Part shown: positions 12,436 through 27,557 of the stretch, one piece after another
How positions within the stretch are numbered: position 1 is the first letter of the stretch
Layout of the letters: every line of letters begins with the position of its first letter
From: Agreia sp. COWG
Lineage (GTDB): Bacteria > Actinomycetota > Actinomycetes > Actinomycetales > Microbacteriaceae
Length of the DNA: 64,000 nucleotides
NCBI RefSeq assembly: GCF_904528075.1
Contig: NZ_LR882035.1
Coordinates: 1,302,001-1,366,000, forward strand
Reading direction: 5' to 3'
Notes under the pieces: model-generated
The model's database searches: none
The model's input: only the letters and a program-made list of their open reading frames with translations
What the model was told of the DNA's origin: nothing
Made by a program: the position numbers and the translations under genes

Positions 12436-13743
12436 GTGTCGATGACCCAGAGTGAATTGCTAAGCAGCCAGCACAACGACCAGACCTTCGACGACGTGTG
12501 GGACGAGATCGAATGGCGAGGACTCGTCCATGTCTCGACCGACCGCGACGAGCTGAAGAAGCTTCTCGCAGGCGAGCCCATCACCTACTACTGCGGATTC
12601 GACCCCACCGCCCCCAGTCTCCACCTCGGAAACCTGGTGCAGATCCTGCTCCTTCGTCGTCTGCAGTTGGCGGGGCACAAGCCGCTCGGACTGGTGGGCG
12701 GTTCCACCGGGTTGATCGGAGACCCGAGGCCTAGCGCCGAGCGCACCCTGAACACGAAGGACACCGTTGCCGAGTGGGTGGACTACCTGCGGAGCCAGAT
12801 CGAGCGCTTCCTCAGCTTCGACGGAGACAACGCTGCCCGTATGGTCAACAACCTGGACTGGACGGCGCCCCTGTCCGCGATCGACTTCCTGCGAGATATC
12901 GGCAAGTACTACCGTGTCGGCACCATGCTGAAGAAAGACGCGGTGAGTGCACGTCTGAATTCCGACGCGGGTATCAGCTACACGGAATTCAGCTACCAGA
13001 TCCTGCAGGGAATGGACTTTCTCGAGTTGTACCGAACCTTCGGCTGCGTACTGCAGACGGGCGGTAGTGACCAGTGGGGCAACCTCACCAGCGGTACCGA
13101 CCTGATTCACCGTGCCGAACAGGGGAGCGCCCATGCAATCGGCACTCCGCTGATCACCAACTCCGACGGCACGAAGTTCGGCAAGAGCGAGGGCAATGCG
13201 GTGTGGCTCGACCCCGCGATGACGAGTCCCTATGCGTTCTACCAGTTCTGGCTCAACACGCTCGATGCTGATGTCGTGCCACGGCTCAAGATCTTCACCT
13301 TCCTGCCGCGCACCGAGATCGAGCGCATCGAGGCGTTGGTGCAATCCGAGCCGTTCCGAAGGGAAGGCCAACGGGTTCTCGCCTACGAGGTGACCTCGCT
13401 CGTTCACGGCGTTGCCGCCACCGATGCGGCGATCGCTGCGGCACAGGCCCTCTTCGGCCAAGGCGAACTCGGTGATCTGGACTCGGGCACTCTGGTCTCT
13501 GCGCTCCGGGAGTTGCCGAACACCATGGCATCGCCGGATGCGCAGATCGCCCAGCTCCTCGTCGACACCGGATTGACCAAGAGTCTGAGCGAAGCACGGC
13601 GCGCGATCGCGCAGGGCGGTGTCTACGTGAACAACGCCGGCATCGCGCAAGACGACGCCACGATCGGGGCCTTCGTGTTGCCCGGGGGAGTCGCCGTGCT
13701 CCGCCGTGGCAAGAAGACCTTGGCGGGCGTGTTCGTCGAGTAA
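12436..13743 (+). CDS. tyrS: Tyrosyl-tRNA synthetase
   Basis: TyrS charges tRNA-Tyr in the cytoplasm. The class I signature HIGH appears as HLGN (in PSLHLGNLVQ) and the KMSKS loop as KFGKSEGNAV. A C-terminal S4 RNA-binding domain (LSEARRAIAQGGVYVNN) completes the 435-residue protein, which has the usual bacterial length. Start choice is open: GTG 12436 fits a leaderless transcript, while ATG 12442 (MTQSELL) has a weak GAGG eight bases upstream. The gene stands between the divergent SatD-like gene and the rRNA operon. Confidence 0.96.
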   Translation: MSMTQSELLSSQHNDQTFDDVWDEIEWRGLVHVSTDRDELKKLLAGEPITYYCGFDPTAPSLHLGNLVQILLLRRLQLAGHKPLGLVGGSTGLIGDPRPSAERTLNTKDTVAEWVDYLRSQIERFLSFDGDNAARMVNNLDWTAPLSAIDFLRDIGKYYRVGTMLKKDAVSARLNSDAGISYTEFSYQILQGMDFLELYRTFGCVLQTGGSDQWGNLTSGTDLIHRAEQGSAHAIGTPLITNSDGTKFGKSEGNAVWLDPAMTSPYAFYQFWLNTLDADVVPRLKIFTFLPRTEIERIEALVQSEPFRREGQRVLAYEVTSLVHGVAATDAAIAAAQALFGQGELGDLDSGTLVSALRELPNTMASPDAQIAQLLVDTGLTKSLSEARRAIAQGGVYVNNAGIAQDDATIGAFVLPGGVAVLRRGKKTLAGVFVE

Positions 13744-14038
13744 GCGACAAGAGCCGTCATTCCGCGGATCTGCGGGGCGACACGCCCGGGCTGCAGCGCG
13801 GTTTTGACGGCCGCGAGAACTGCCCGTAATGTCTTCTCTTGTCACCCCACAGGTTCGGAAAGCCGAAGAGCTACCGGCCTCAAGCGGGACCAAAACCTAG
13901 AAGCCAAATCATTCACACTCTAGAAGTGTGTCTGTCAAGAGCCTAGGATGTTTTACACCTTCTCACGATGACTTCTGTCTGAGAACGTGTGGCGCGAATG
14001 CGAATCGGTTTTATCCGAAGATGCCCGCGAAACACGAT

Positions 14039-14067
14039 TTGACAGAATGAAAACGTGGGTCTAGGTT
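14039..14067 (+). promoter_or_regulatory. rRNA operon promoter
   Basis: A consensus -35 box TTGACA at 14039-14044 is followed after exactly 17 bases by TAGGTT at 14062-14067, a good TANNNT -10 box. Transcription would start near 14074, about 250 bases before mature 16S rRNA. It is the strongest promoter match seen in the window, as expected for rrn. Confidence 0.75.
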
Positions 14068-14135
14068 TGAGAAGTTGCCCCGAGTTGATGCTGTGCCGGT
14101 TGGTGTGGTGGATGTTCGGGTGCGTCCGATCTTTG

Positions 14136-14154
14136 AGAACTCAACAGCGTGCAC
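14136..14154 (+). other. Left arm of the 16S rRNA processing stem
   Basis: These 19 bases pair with 16028-16046 behind the 16S gene: 17 Watson-Crick pairs, one G-U pair and one mismatch. Such a stem encloses precursor 16S rRNA and is the normal RNase III cleavage site. Confidence 0.8.
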
Positions 14155-14323
14155 TAAGTCAAATGCCAAAAACCCCGCACTTTTTCACCGTTTGGTGGAG
14201 GGTGAGGGATTCCTTTGGAAATAGATTAAAAACAACAAAGCAAGTCAGTAATGATTTGTTCTGTCAGTTTCAAACTTGCAACTGCTTCTACCTATTCCGG
14301 TGTTGTGGTTGTGCGTAAACATT

Positions 14324-15848
<1,525 letters not shown>

Positions 15849-16027
15849 AGCACTCGAGGATGCCTCTGTATACAGGGCTAGAACACCTCGTAGCCATAAC
15901 GCAGGCGTTCGTTCTGCGGTGGCGCTCATGGGTGGAACATTGACTTAGGAAACAGAAAAGCTAAAGAGCTCGTCAGTACAACTCCTTCGGGGGTTCGGAA
16001 GAGGAGTTTTGGTGTGAAGTATGTTTT

Positions 16028-16046
16028 GTGCACGCTGTTGGGTCCT
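16028..16046 (+). other. Right arm of the 16S rRNA processing stem
   Basis: The sequence gtgcacgctgttgggtcct pairs with the leader arm at 14136-14154. Pairing would close a loop containing the whole 16S precursor. Confidence 0.8.
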
Positions 16047-16185
16047 GAAGGACCGGGCCTGCTGCTGCTGCATTTCTTTCGAGAGGTGTGGGTGTGGTTG
16101 GACTGCCTTCTGGATCCTGGTCTCATCCACATGGAATGCCCTTTTTTGGGGGTGTGTGGGTGGGGGAGGATACCGCCCGTACTTT

Positions 16186-16209
16186 GAGAACTACACAGTG
16201 GACGCGAGC
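16186..16209 (+). other. Left arm of the 23S rRNA processing stem
   Basis: These 24 bases, starting gagaactacacagtgg, pair with 19491-19514 behind the 23S gene: 21 Watson-Crick pairs, two G-U pairs and one A-C mismatch. Confidence 0.8.
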
Positions 16210-16343
16210 ATCTACACGCTTGCATCAATGATCATCCAGGCTTTCGGGTCGGGGTGTGAGTCGGTGTGACGTGTTATTTGTATCAATGAACTCCCCAGGC
16301 CTTCGGGTTTGGGGTATGCATTGGTCTTTTTGCAATTTTGTTT

Positions 16344-19463
<3,120 letters not shown>

Positions 19464-19603
19464 CACCCTAAAACTGCGAAAAGTAACAATGCTTGCGTCC
19501 ACTATGTGGTTCTCGATGTACGGTCGAGAACGAAACACACACCAACCCCACCACCAGGTGGGTCGTTGATGTCTGTTTGAAACGTCTAGATACATCTCTA
19601 GTG
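19464..19603 (+). other. 23S-5S spacer with right arm of the 23S stem
   Basis: The 140-base spacer contains the right arm of the 23S processing stem at 19491-19514 and a small hairpin around ttctcgatgtacggtcgagaa immediately after it. It holds no tRNA. Confidence 0.8.
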
Positions 19604-19721
19604 TTTCGGCGGCCATAGCGAGAGGGAAACGCCCGGTCACATTCCGAACCCGGAAGCTAAGACTCTCTGCGCCGATGGTACTGCAAGGGGGACCTTGTGG
19701 GAGAGTAGGACACCGCCGGAC
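19604..19721 (+). rRNA. rrf: 5S ribosomal RNA
   Basis: About 118 bases from tttcggcggccatagcgaga to caccgccggactcc. The typical 5S features are visible: the cattccgaacccggaagcta loop, the gatggtactgca segment, and terminal helix pairing between cggcgg and ccgccg. It is the last gene of the rRNA operon. Confidence 0.95.
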
Positions 19722-19733
19722 TCCTATTACACA

Positions 19734-19766
19734 AAATGGCCACCCCACACGTTGGGGTGGCCATTT
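19734..19766 (+). terminator. Rho-independent terminator of the rRNA operon
   Basis: A perfect 14-bp stem (19734-19747 with 19753-19766, AAATGGCCACCCCA) closes a five-base loop 13 bases after 5S rRNA. The outer bases acac/gtgt can extend it. The U-tract is short, as is usual in actinobacteria. Confidence 0.9.
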
Positions 19767-19920
19767 CGTGTTTAACACCCCCACCACACACCCAACCGAA
19801 CAGTTCGCAGTTCAACTGGCCGTAGGCTACGACTGTCGAACGATGAGCGGCTGTCGACAACTAACTACACAGCATTCTGATGGCGCCGATGATCCGATGG
19901 ATCCGCGCGAGGAGATTCCC

Positions 19921-21057
19921 ATGACCGATTCACACGACCGCGGCGCCCAACGGCCGGGCCGACGCGACGATTCATCCCGCGGAAACAACGGTCCGGCATC
20001 CGGTCGACCGAACAGTTCTGGCCGTCCGGAGGCGGCCGGCCGTTCGGGTGGCCCCAGTCGCAGTGGCGGCGAACGAGCGGATAGTCCTGAGAGGCCGGAT
20101 CGTCCGCAGCGTGATCGCCCTGTTCGCGGTGGACGCCCCGATCGTGGTTCCGAGCGCAAGCTGTGGACCAGCGGCGGAAAGCCCGCGCGCAATGACCGCG
20201 ACGCGCGCGCTCGTGATCTCGAGCTCAGCGAAGAGGAGAAGCAGGCCAGGGCGCTCCGCGCTGTTCGTCCACGCCACGACGATCCCGAGATCCCCGAGGA
20301 CGTGACGGCTCGCGACCTCGACAAGGGCGCCCGCAACGAGCTGAAGACACTCAGTAAGGAGAATGCCGAGGGCGTCGCCCAGCATCTCGCCATGGCCGCC
20401 CGCCTGATCGAGTCAGATCCGGCGTTGGCTCACCGGCACGCCATCTCTGCCGCTCGCCGTGCGGGGCGCATCGGTGTCGTGCGTGAGACCCTCGCGATCA
20501 CGGCGTATGCCACGGGTGATTACGCCTTGGCGATTCGAGAGTTGCGCACCTACCGTCGTATCTCCGGTTCGAACGAACAGCTCGCGCTGATGGTGGACAG
20601 CGAGCGTGGCGTCGGTCGGCCCGACCGTGCCCTCGAGGTCGGACGCTCCGTGCAGCGCTCGGAGCTGTCCGCTGCCACCCAGGTGGCGGTAGCCATCGCT
20701 ATGAGCGGTGCCCGCCTCGATCTCGGCCAGACCGAGGCCGCGTTGGATGAACTCGATATCGCTCAGCTCAACCCGAACGTGGCGTATTCCTATAGCGCTG
20801 ATCTCTTCGCGGCTTATGCCGACGTGCTCGAGGATCTGGGCCGGGAGGCGGAGGCCGAGACCTGGCGTGGTCACGCAGCGCGTGCCGACGCGGCCCTGGG
20901 CGAAGACGAGGGTGATCTCATCGAGGTGTTCGAGGAGGACATTGTGTTCGACTCCGTCGATGAGGCGATCGCGTCCGGCGCGCTGTCGCACGCTGATACC
21001 GCCACGACACCTGCGGGGGAGCCGGACGATGAAGCTGTTCACAAGCCGGAGGCGTAG
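19921..21057 (+). CDS. TPR-like helical protein with disordered basic N-terminus
   Basis: This 378-residue protein starts with about 90 low-complexity residues rich in Arg, Gly, Asp, Pro and Ser. It continues with a helical region (about 115-350) that looks like degenerate tetratricopeptide repeats (YATGDYALAIRELRTY, then RPDRALEVGRSVQ, then GQTEAALDELDIAQ). The position just before the HAD phosphatase matches Rv1691 of M. tuberculosis, an uncharacterised TPR-like protein. The ATG is chosen by the ribosome-binding site GAGGAG six bases upstream; the frame is open into 5S rRNA but that part is not coding. Function is unknown. Confidence 0.8.
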   Translation: MTDSHDRGAQRPGRRDDSSRGNNGPASGRPNSSGRPEAAGRSGGPSRSGGERADSPERPDRPQRDRPVRGGRPDRGSERKLWTSGGKPARNDRDARARDLELSEEEKQARALRAVRPRHDDPEIPEDVTARDLDKGARNELKTLSKENAEGVAQHLAMAARLIESDPALAHRHAISAARRAGRIGVVRETLAITAYATGDYALAIRELRTYRRISGSNEQLALMVDSERGVGRPDRALEVGRSVQRSELSAATQVAVAIAMSGARLDLGQTEAALDELDIAQLNPNVAYSYSADLFAAYADVLEDLGREAEAETWRGHAARADAALGEDEGDLIEVFEEDIVFDSVDEAIASGALSHADTATTPAGEPDDEAVHKPEA

Positions 21058-21058
21058 C

Positions 21059-22048
21059 GTGGCGACCCCGCTGGACGGCGTCGACGCCGTTCTCGCCGAC
21101 CTCGACGGTGTCGTCTACCAGGGACCGACTGCCATTGCGTTCGCCGTCGAGGCCCTCGGAAGGGCTGCGTCGGAGGGGCTGCGCATCGGCTACATCACGA
21201 ACAACGCCTCTCGAACGGACGTGCAGGTCGCAGAGCACCTCGCGAGCTTCGGTCTCAACGTCGTGGCCCGCGACGTCGTGACCAGCCCCCAGGCTGCCGT
21301 GCGCCTGCTCTCAGACCTCGTCGCGCCTGGCTCGCTGATCCTCGTGGTGGGTGGAGACGGATTGGTCGACGAACTGACGAAGGGTGGGTTCTCGGTGACC
21401 CGCGAGGCGGCGGATCAGCCGGCCGCAGTCATCCAGGGCTTCTCGCCGCAGGTCGGCTGGACCCAGCTGGCCGAGGCCAGCTTCGCGTTGCACCGGGGGA
21501 TTCCCTGGGTAGCGACCAACACCGACTGGACCATCCCTGTGGCCGGGGGTCTCGCTCCGGGCAACGGCACGCTGGTGTCGGCCGTTCATACGGCAGTAGG
21601 TCGGCTGCCCGTGGTCGCAGGCAAGCCGGAGGTGCCGATCTTCGAGGAGGCGACGAGGCGGTTCTCCGCGAAGTCGCCGCTGTTCGTGGGAGATCGGCTC
21701 GACACGGATATCCTCGGCGCTAATCGAGCCGGGATGCCTGTGGCCCATGTCTTGACGGGCGTCGACAAGGCCAAGCAGCTGCTGTCTGCAAAGCCGGATG
21801 AGAGGCCGACGTTCATTCTCGACGACCTGAGGGGCCTGTTCGAGCCCTATCCGGTGACGACTTTCTCGAAGGACGACGCGCTGGCGACCGTGGGCGCGTC
21901 AAGCGTGCGCATCCGGGGCAATGCTGTCGAGATCGTCAAGGCGGGCGATGACTCGACCGACCTCCTTCGCGCGGCGTGCGCTGTCATCTGGAAGTCCGGC
22001 AGGGCGATTTACGGCCTGCAGGTTCCCGAATCGCTCTACGAGGACTGA
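21059..22048 (+). CDS. HAD-IIA family phosphatase (NagD/PGP-like)
   Basis: This 329-residue hydrolase has the nucleophile motif ADLDGVVYQG (Asp14 and Asp16), the YITNNASRT motif II, and FVGDRLDTDILGANRAG as motif III/IV. The class IIA cap lies between motifs II and III. It probably dephosphorylates a small metabolite. A C-terminal extension of about 70 residues follows the HAD core. The GTG start has GGAGG six bases upstream and lies just behind the TPR gene stop. An ATG at 21029 is the alternative. It corresponds to Rv1692 in gene order, where I recall glycerol-3-phosphate phosphatase activity. Confidence 0.88.
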   Translation: MATPLDGVDAVLADLDGVVYQGPTAIAFAVEALGRAASEGLRIGYITNNASRTDVQVAEHLASFGLNVVARDVVTSPQAAVRLLSDLVAPGSLILVVGGDGLVDELTKGGFSVTREAADQPAAVIQGFSPQVGWTQLAEASFALHRGIPWVATNTDWTIPVAGGLAPGNGTLVSAVHTAVGRLPVVAGKPEVPIFEEATRRFSAKSPLFVGDRLDTDILGANRAGMPVAHVLTGVDKAKQLLSAKPDERPTFILDDLRGLFEPYPVTTFSKDDALATVGASSVRIRGNAVEIVKAGDDSTDLLRAACAVIWKSGRAIYGLQVPESLYED

Positions 22049-22092
22049 TCTCTCGTCGGGCGCTCGACCGGACGGAGGCTGAGTCGAGACGG

Positions 22093-22098
22093 TACTCT
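22093..22098 (+). promoter_or_regulatory. Candidate -10 box before the small gene and tlyA
   Basis: TACTCT lies seven bases before the GTG of the 51-residue gene, and no Shine-Dalgarno sequence is present between them. This suggests a leaderless transcript that begins the tlyA-nadK-recN operon. Confidence 0.45.
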
Positions 22099-22105
22099 GG
22101 CACAC

Positions 22106-22261
22106 GTGGCTGATTCCGACGACGAGATGTCCAACGCCTTAGTTTCGCGGCTGGCCGTGATCGAGGACCAACCCCTTGAGACCCGAGCTGCGGCCTTCGT
22201 ACAAGTGCACGATGCCCTGCGCACCAGGCTCGAGGGTGGGGACGCTCTTCTCGATGACTGA
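22106..22261 (+). CDS. Conserved-position small acidic protein, 51 aa
   Basis: A 51-residue frame beginning GTG encodes an acidic, helix-prone protein (VADSDDEMSNALVSRL, later FVQVHDALRTRLEGG). It overlaps the tlyA start by eight bases. M. tuberculosis has a similarly small gene, Rv1693, between its HAD phosphatase and tlyA, so both size and position are conserved. It starts seven bases after a -10 box. I do not know a function. Translational coupling with tlyA is likely. Confidence 0.62.
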   Translation: MADSDDEMSNALVSRLAVIEDQPLETRAAAFVQVHDALRTRLEGGDALLDD

Positions 22262-23057
22262 CACGAGACTCGATGCGGCCGTCGCCGCCGTGGGGCTGGC
22301 TCGCAGTCGCAATCACGCGGCCCAGCTCATCGCCGACGGAGTGGTCCGTGTCGACGGTATCGCCCAGGTCAAGGCATCGTTCCGCGTACGCGAGGGCCAG
22401 GCCCTCTCCGTCGACGGAGACGACGGCTATGTGAGCCGCGCCGCAGGCAAGCTCGTCGCGGCCCTCGACGCCTTCCCGTCGGTCGTGGTCGATGGCAGGC
22501 TTGCTCTCGACGCAGGCGCCTCGACCGGTGGGTTCAGCCAGGTGCTGCTCGAACGAGGAGCTCGGCAGGTGATCGCGCTCGACGTCGGACACGGGCAGCT
22601 CGCGCCGATCATTGCCGGAGATCCGCGAGTGAGCGTCGTCGAAGGCTTCAACGTGCGTTTCGCCACGGCCGAGAAGGTGGCGGCTGCCGCGCGCGTGGAC
22701 GAGTCACCGTCGCTCGTGGTCGGCGACCTCTCGTTCATCTCTTTGATCACCGTGCTGCCGGCCTTACAGCAGGTGGCCACCCCTGACGCCGACTTCGTGC
22801 TGCTCGTGAAGCCACAGTTCGAGGTCGGTCGCACGGGAATCAAGGAGGGCATCGTCAAGAACGCCGGTCTTCGGGGCGAAGCCGTCAGCGCCGTACTCTG
22901 GAGCGCCCACGACCTCGGTCTCGGAACGGTGGGGGTCGCGCCGTCTCCGGTGATCGGGACGGCGGGCAATAAGGAGTACCTCATTCATCTGAGCGCGACC
23001 GTCGGTACCAATCCGACACAATGGTTGGACGCTGTAACTCGAATGACGGGAGTCTGA
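22254..23057 (+). CDS. tlyA: TlyA rRNA (cytidine-2'-O)-methyltransferase
   Basis: TlyA 2'-O-methylates C1409 of 16S and C1920 of 23S rRNA (E. coli numbers), which makes ribosomes sensitive to capreomycin. The 267-residue protein has an N-terminal S4 domain (LDAAVAAVGLARSRNHAAQL, 4-23, with VRVDG) and an FtsJ-like methyltransferase domain with the SAM loop LDAGASTGGFSQVLL. VGDLSFISL and LLVKPQFEVGR carry the catalytic Asp and Lys of the K-D-K-E set. The ATG at 22254 overlaps the upstream small gene and matches the usual start MTDTRLD. Confidence 0.95.
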   Translation: MTDTRLDAAVAAVGLARSRNHAAQLIADGVVRVDGIAQVKASFRVREGQALSVDGDDGYVSRAAGKLVAALDAFPSVVVDGRLALDAGASTGGFSQVLLERGARQVIALDVGHGQLAPIIAGDPRVSVVEGFNVRFATAEKVAAAARVDESPSLVVGDLSFISLITVLPALQQVATPDADFVLLVKPQFEVGRTGIKEGIVKNAGLRGEAVSAVLWSAHDLGLGTVGVAPSPVIGTAGNKEYLIHLSATVGTNPTQWLDAVTRMTGV

Positions 23058-23060
23058 GAA

Positions 23061-23975
23061 ATGGTGAGCGAGCGCAATATCCTCGTCGTTCTGCACACCG
23101 GACGCCCGGACTCCGTGGACGCCGCCGTGCGTGTGTGCGCCCAACTGCGCGAGGCCGGAGCAACCGCGGTCATCTCCCCGCAGGAGTCCGACGACGTCGG
23201 TGCCTATCCGGTTGAGCTCGCCGGTATGCCGGTGCTCGGCGTCGATGTCGACATGTCTGAACTCGAGCTCGTCATCGTTCTGGGCGGAGACGGCACGATA
23301 CTGCGCGCAGCCGAGCTGGTGCGGGGCTCTGCGGTGCCGCTGCTCGGGGTCAACCTCGGCCATGTCGGTTTCTTGGCGGAGAGCGAGCGGGAAGACCTCA
23401 CGGAGACCGTGCGGCGTGCCCTCGCTCGGGATTACCACGTCGAGGAGCGCATGACCCTCTCGGTGCGGGTGAAGGTCGATTCTCAGGTCATCTACGAGAC
23501 CTGGGCCTTGAACGAGGCGACCGTCGAGAAGGCGAGCCGGGAGCGCATGCTCGAGGTCGTGCTCGAGGTCGATGGTCGCCCCATCTCGAGCTTCGGATGC
23601 GACGGGGTGGTCATGTCGACCCCGACGGGCTCGACCGCCTACGCCTTCTCGGCAGGCGGCCCGGTCGTGTGGCCGAGTCTCGATGCCCTCCTGATGGTTC
23701 CGCTGAGCCCGCACGCCCTGTTCGCCCGGCCCCTCGTCGTGAGCCCGGACTCCTCGCTGGCTGTCGAGGTGCTTCCGCGCACGCAGGGCACGGGCGTTCT
23801 CTGGTGTGACGGCCGGCGAACCCACGATCTTCCCCTGGGCGCGAGGGTCGTCGTGCGCCGATCTCCCACCCCGGTGCGCCTGGCGCGGCTTCACCTGGGG
23901 CCGTTCTCCGACCGGCTCGTGGGCAAGTTCAATCTGCCCGTGAGCGGATGGAGGGGACCGGCAGATCGTGATTAA
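23061..23975 (+). CDS. nadK: NAD kinase
   Basis: NadK phosphorylates NAD to NADP. The 304-residue protein carries the diagnostic GGDGT motif at 75-79 and the NE/D-type segment LNEATVEKASRERML. The STPTGSTAYAFSAGGP region binds substrate. The ATG is three bases after tlyA. The stop overlaps recN by eight bases. The order tlyA-nadK-recN is common in Gram-positive bacteria. Confidence 0.96.
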   Translation: MVSERNILVVLHTGRPDSVDAAVRVCAQLREAGATAVISPQESDDVGAYPVELAGMPVLGVDVDMSELELVIVLGGDGTILRAAELVRGSAVPLLGVNLGHVGFLAESEREDLTETVRRALARDYHVEERMTLSVRVKVDSQVIYETWALNEATVEKASRERMLEVVLEVDGRPISSFGCDGVVMSTPTGSTAYAFSAGGPVVWPSLDALLMVPLSPHALFARPLVVSPDSSLAVEVLPRTQGTGVLWCDGRRTHDLPLGARVVVRRSPTPVRLARLHLGPFSDRLVGKFNLPVSGWRGPADRD

Positions 23976-25674
23976 CGAGATCTCCATCCGCGACCTCGGG
24001 GTCATCGATGACGCGGTTCTGCCGCTCGGGCCGGGGTTTACAGCGGTCACCGGTGAGACGGGCGCGGGCAAGACCATGGTCGTGCAGGCGCTCGGGCTCG
24101 TGCTCGGGGCACGCGCAGATTCCGGTACGGTTCGCAGCGGAAGCAAACAGGCCTCCGTCGAGGGGCGTTGGCTCGTTCCCGAGGCCGGAGATATCGCCAC
24201 CAGGGTGCAGGATGCCGGGGGAGACCTCGATCCGCAGGGTGACGGTCTCGCAGAACTCATCCTTTTGCGCACCGTCTCGAGCGAGGGGCGAAGCCGGGCG
24301 GTCGTGGGCGGTCGAGGCGCACCCGCAAGCCTCCTCGCAGAGCTCGGGGAGCACCTCATCGTGGTGCACGGCCAGTCCGATCAGCTGCGCCTCACCTCGT
24401 CGACAGAACAACGCCTGGCGCTCGATCGCTTTGCAGGAGACGCGCTTACCGCCATCGCTGCTCGGTATCGCGACGCCTTCGGTCGTGCCCGCGAGGCACG
24501 TGCCGAACTCGCGGAGTTGGTCGACGAGCGCGACGAGCGGGCACGGGAGGCCGAGCTGCTGCGCGTGGCTACGGCCGAGATCGAGGCGCTGGCACCCATC
24601 GAGGGTGAAGACGTGGAACTCGCTGAGCGAGCCGAACGGCTCACGAACATCGAGGATCTGAGGCTTGCCGCCGAGGAGTCTCGCGATCTCGTCTCGAGCG
24701 AGGCACTCGATGCCCACCCCGACATCGTCGGGCTGCTCGATACGGCCCGACGCCAGTTGGAGAGGGTGGCGCCACACGACGCCGCCCTGCAGCCGATCGT
24801 CGAATCCCTCTCGAGTGCAGGCTTCCTGCTCGCCGAGGTGTCCACCCAGCTGTCGGGCTACCTCGCGTCGCTCGACACCGATGGGGCCGCCGAGCTCGAT
24901 GCCATCCAAGACAGGCGCGCCGCCTTGGCTCTACTCGCCCGCAGGTACGGGCCCGAGCTCTCCGATGTGATCCGCTATGCCGAGGCGGCCGGCCCCCGAC
25001 TTCTCGAGCTCGACAACGATTCGGACCGCATCGAGCAACTCGGTGCCGAGCTGCTCGAGCTCGAGGCCCTCACCGTGTCGATCGGAGGCGAGCTCACCGC
25101 CGCACGCCTCGACGCGGCGTCACGTCTGTCCGACATGGTGACCGCGGAGCTCGCCGCGCTGGCCATGCCGACGGCGCGACTCGCCATCGAGGTGTCGCCA
25201 CGCGACGAGCTCGCGGCATCCGGTGCAGACACCGTCGGCTTCTTGCTTCAGCCGCACGGGGGCGCCGCGCCGCGCTCCCTGGCGAAGGGCGCGTCGGGCG
25301 GAGAGCTCTCCCGGGTCATGCTCGCGATCGAAGTGGTGCTGGCCGCCACGGATCCGGTTCCGACCTTCGTCTTCGACGAGGTCGACGCGGGCATCGGCGG
25401 CGCTGCAGCGATCGAGATCGGGCGCAGGCTCGCGCTGCTCGCCAAGACCTCCCAGGTGATCGTCGTCACCCATCTGGCCCAGGTCGCCGCCTTCGCCAAC
25501 AACCATCTCACCGTCGTGAAGGACTCGTCGGGCGCTGTGACGGCGTCGAGCGTGACCCAGCTCGAAGGCGCCGCGCGCACGGCCGAGATGGCACGACTTC
25601 TCTCGGGATTGCCCGACTCGAAAAGCGGGCTCGAACACGCCCGCGAACTGCTGCAACTCGCGGCTGACGGCTAG
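23968..25674 (+). CDS. recN: DNA repair protein RecN
   Basis: RecN is an SMC-like ATPase that gathers broken DNA ends for recombinational repair. The 568-residue protein has Walker A GETGAGKTMVV near residue 28 and a long coiled-coil middle with abundant Ala, Glu and Arg. The signature GASGGELSRVMLAIE and Walker B TFVFDEVDAGIGG lie near the C-terminus. The GTG start (MINEISIRDLG) overlaps the nadK stop, and the N-terminus matches the family. Confidence 0.95.
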   Translation: MINEISIRDLGVIDDAVLPLGPGFTAVTGETGAGKTMVVQALGLVLGARADSGTVRSGSKQASVEGRWLVPEAGDIATRVQDAGGDLDPQGDGLAELILLRTVSSEGRSRAVVGGRGAPASLLAELGEHLIVVHGQSDQLRLTSSTEQRLALDRFAGDALTAIAARYRDAFGRAREARAELAELVDERDERAREAELLRVATAEIEALAPIEGEDVELAERAERLTNIEDLRLAAEESRDLVSSEALDAHPDIVGLLDTARRQLERVAPHDAALQPIVESLSSAGFLLAEVSTQLSGYLASLDTDGAAELDAIQDRRAALALLARRYGPELSDVIRYAEAAGPRLLELDNDSDRIEQLGAELLELEALTVSIGGELTAARLDAASRLSDMVTAELAALAMPTARLAIEVSPRDELAASGADTVGFLLQPHGGAAPRSLAKGASGGELSRVMLAIEVVLAATDPVPTFVFDEVDAGIGGAAAIEIGRRLALLAKTSQVIVVTHLAQVAAFANNHLTVVKDSSGAVTASSVTQLEGAARTAEMARLLSGLPDSKSGLEHARELLQLAADG

Positions 25675-25737
25675 CCCGACGCGACCCATCCACCTGCCGG
25701 TAGCGATCCACGCGGCCAGCTTGCCCACATCGACTGT

Positions 25738-25743
25738 TAGGAT
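25738..25743 (+). promoter_or_regulatory. Candidate -10 box of pyrG
   Basis: TAGGAT lies eight bases before the GTG start of pyrG, with no clear ribosome-binding site other than the overlapping agga. It fits the leaderless pattern seen elsewhere in this window. No good -35 box is visible. Confidence 0.4.
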
Positions 25744-25751
25744 GAAACTCC

Positions 25752-27549
<1,798 letters not shown>

Positions 27550-27557
<8 letters not shown>

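Larger units (their letters stand above)
13744..14323 (+). other. rRNA operon leader, no protein gene
   Basis: This 580-base stretch between tyrS and 16S rRNA holds no convincing protein gene, and its base composition becomes AT-richer towards the 16S gene. It contains a short hairpin (CACACT 13914-13919 with AGTGTG 13925-13930) of unclear role, the main promoter at 14039-14067, and the left arm of the 16S processing stem at 14136-14154. An A/T-rich tract follows up to the mature 16S end. Confidence 0.7.

Noticed and set aside
13914..13930. Short CACACT/AGTGTG hairpin after tyrS as terminator
   Set aside because: The stem has only six pairs, half of them A-U, and no U-tract follows.
22764..24359. 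Open minus-strand frame of 531 codons
   Set aside because: It is antisense to tlyA, nadK and recN, whose motifs are intact on the plus strand.
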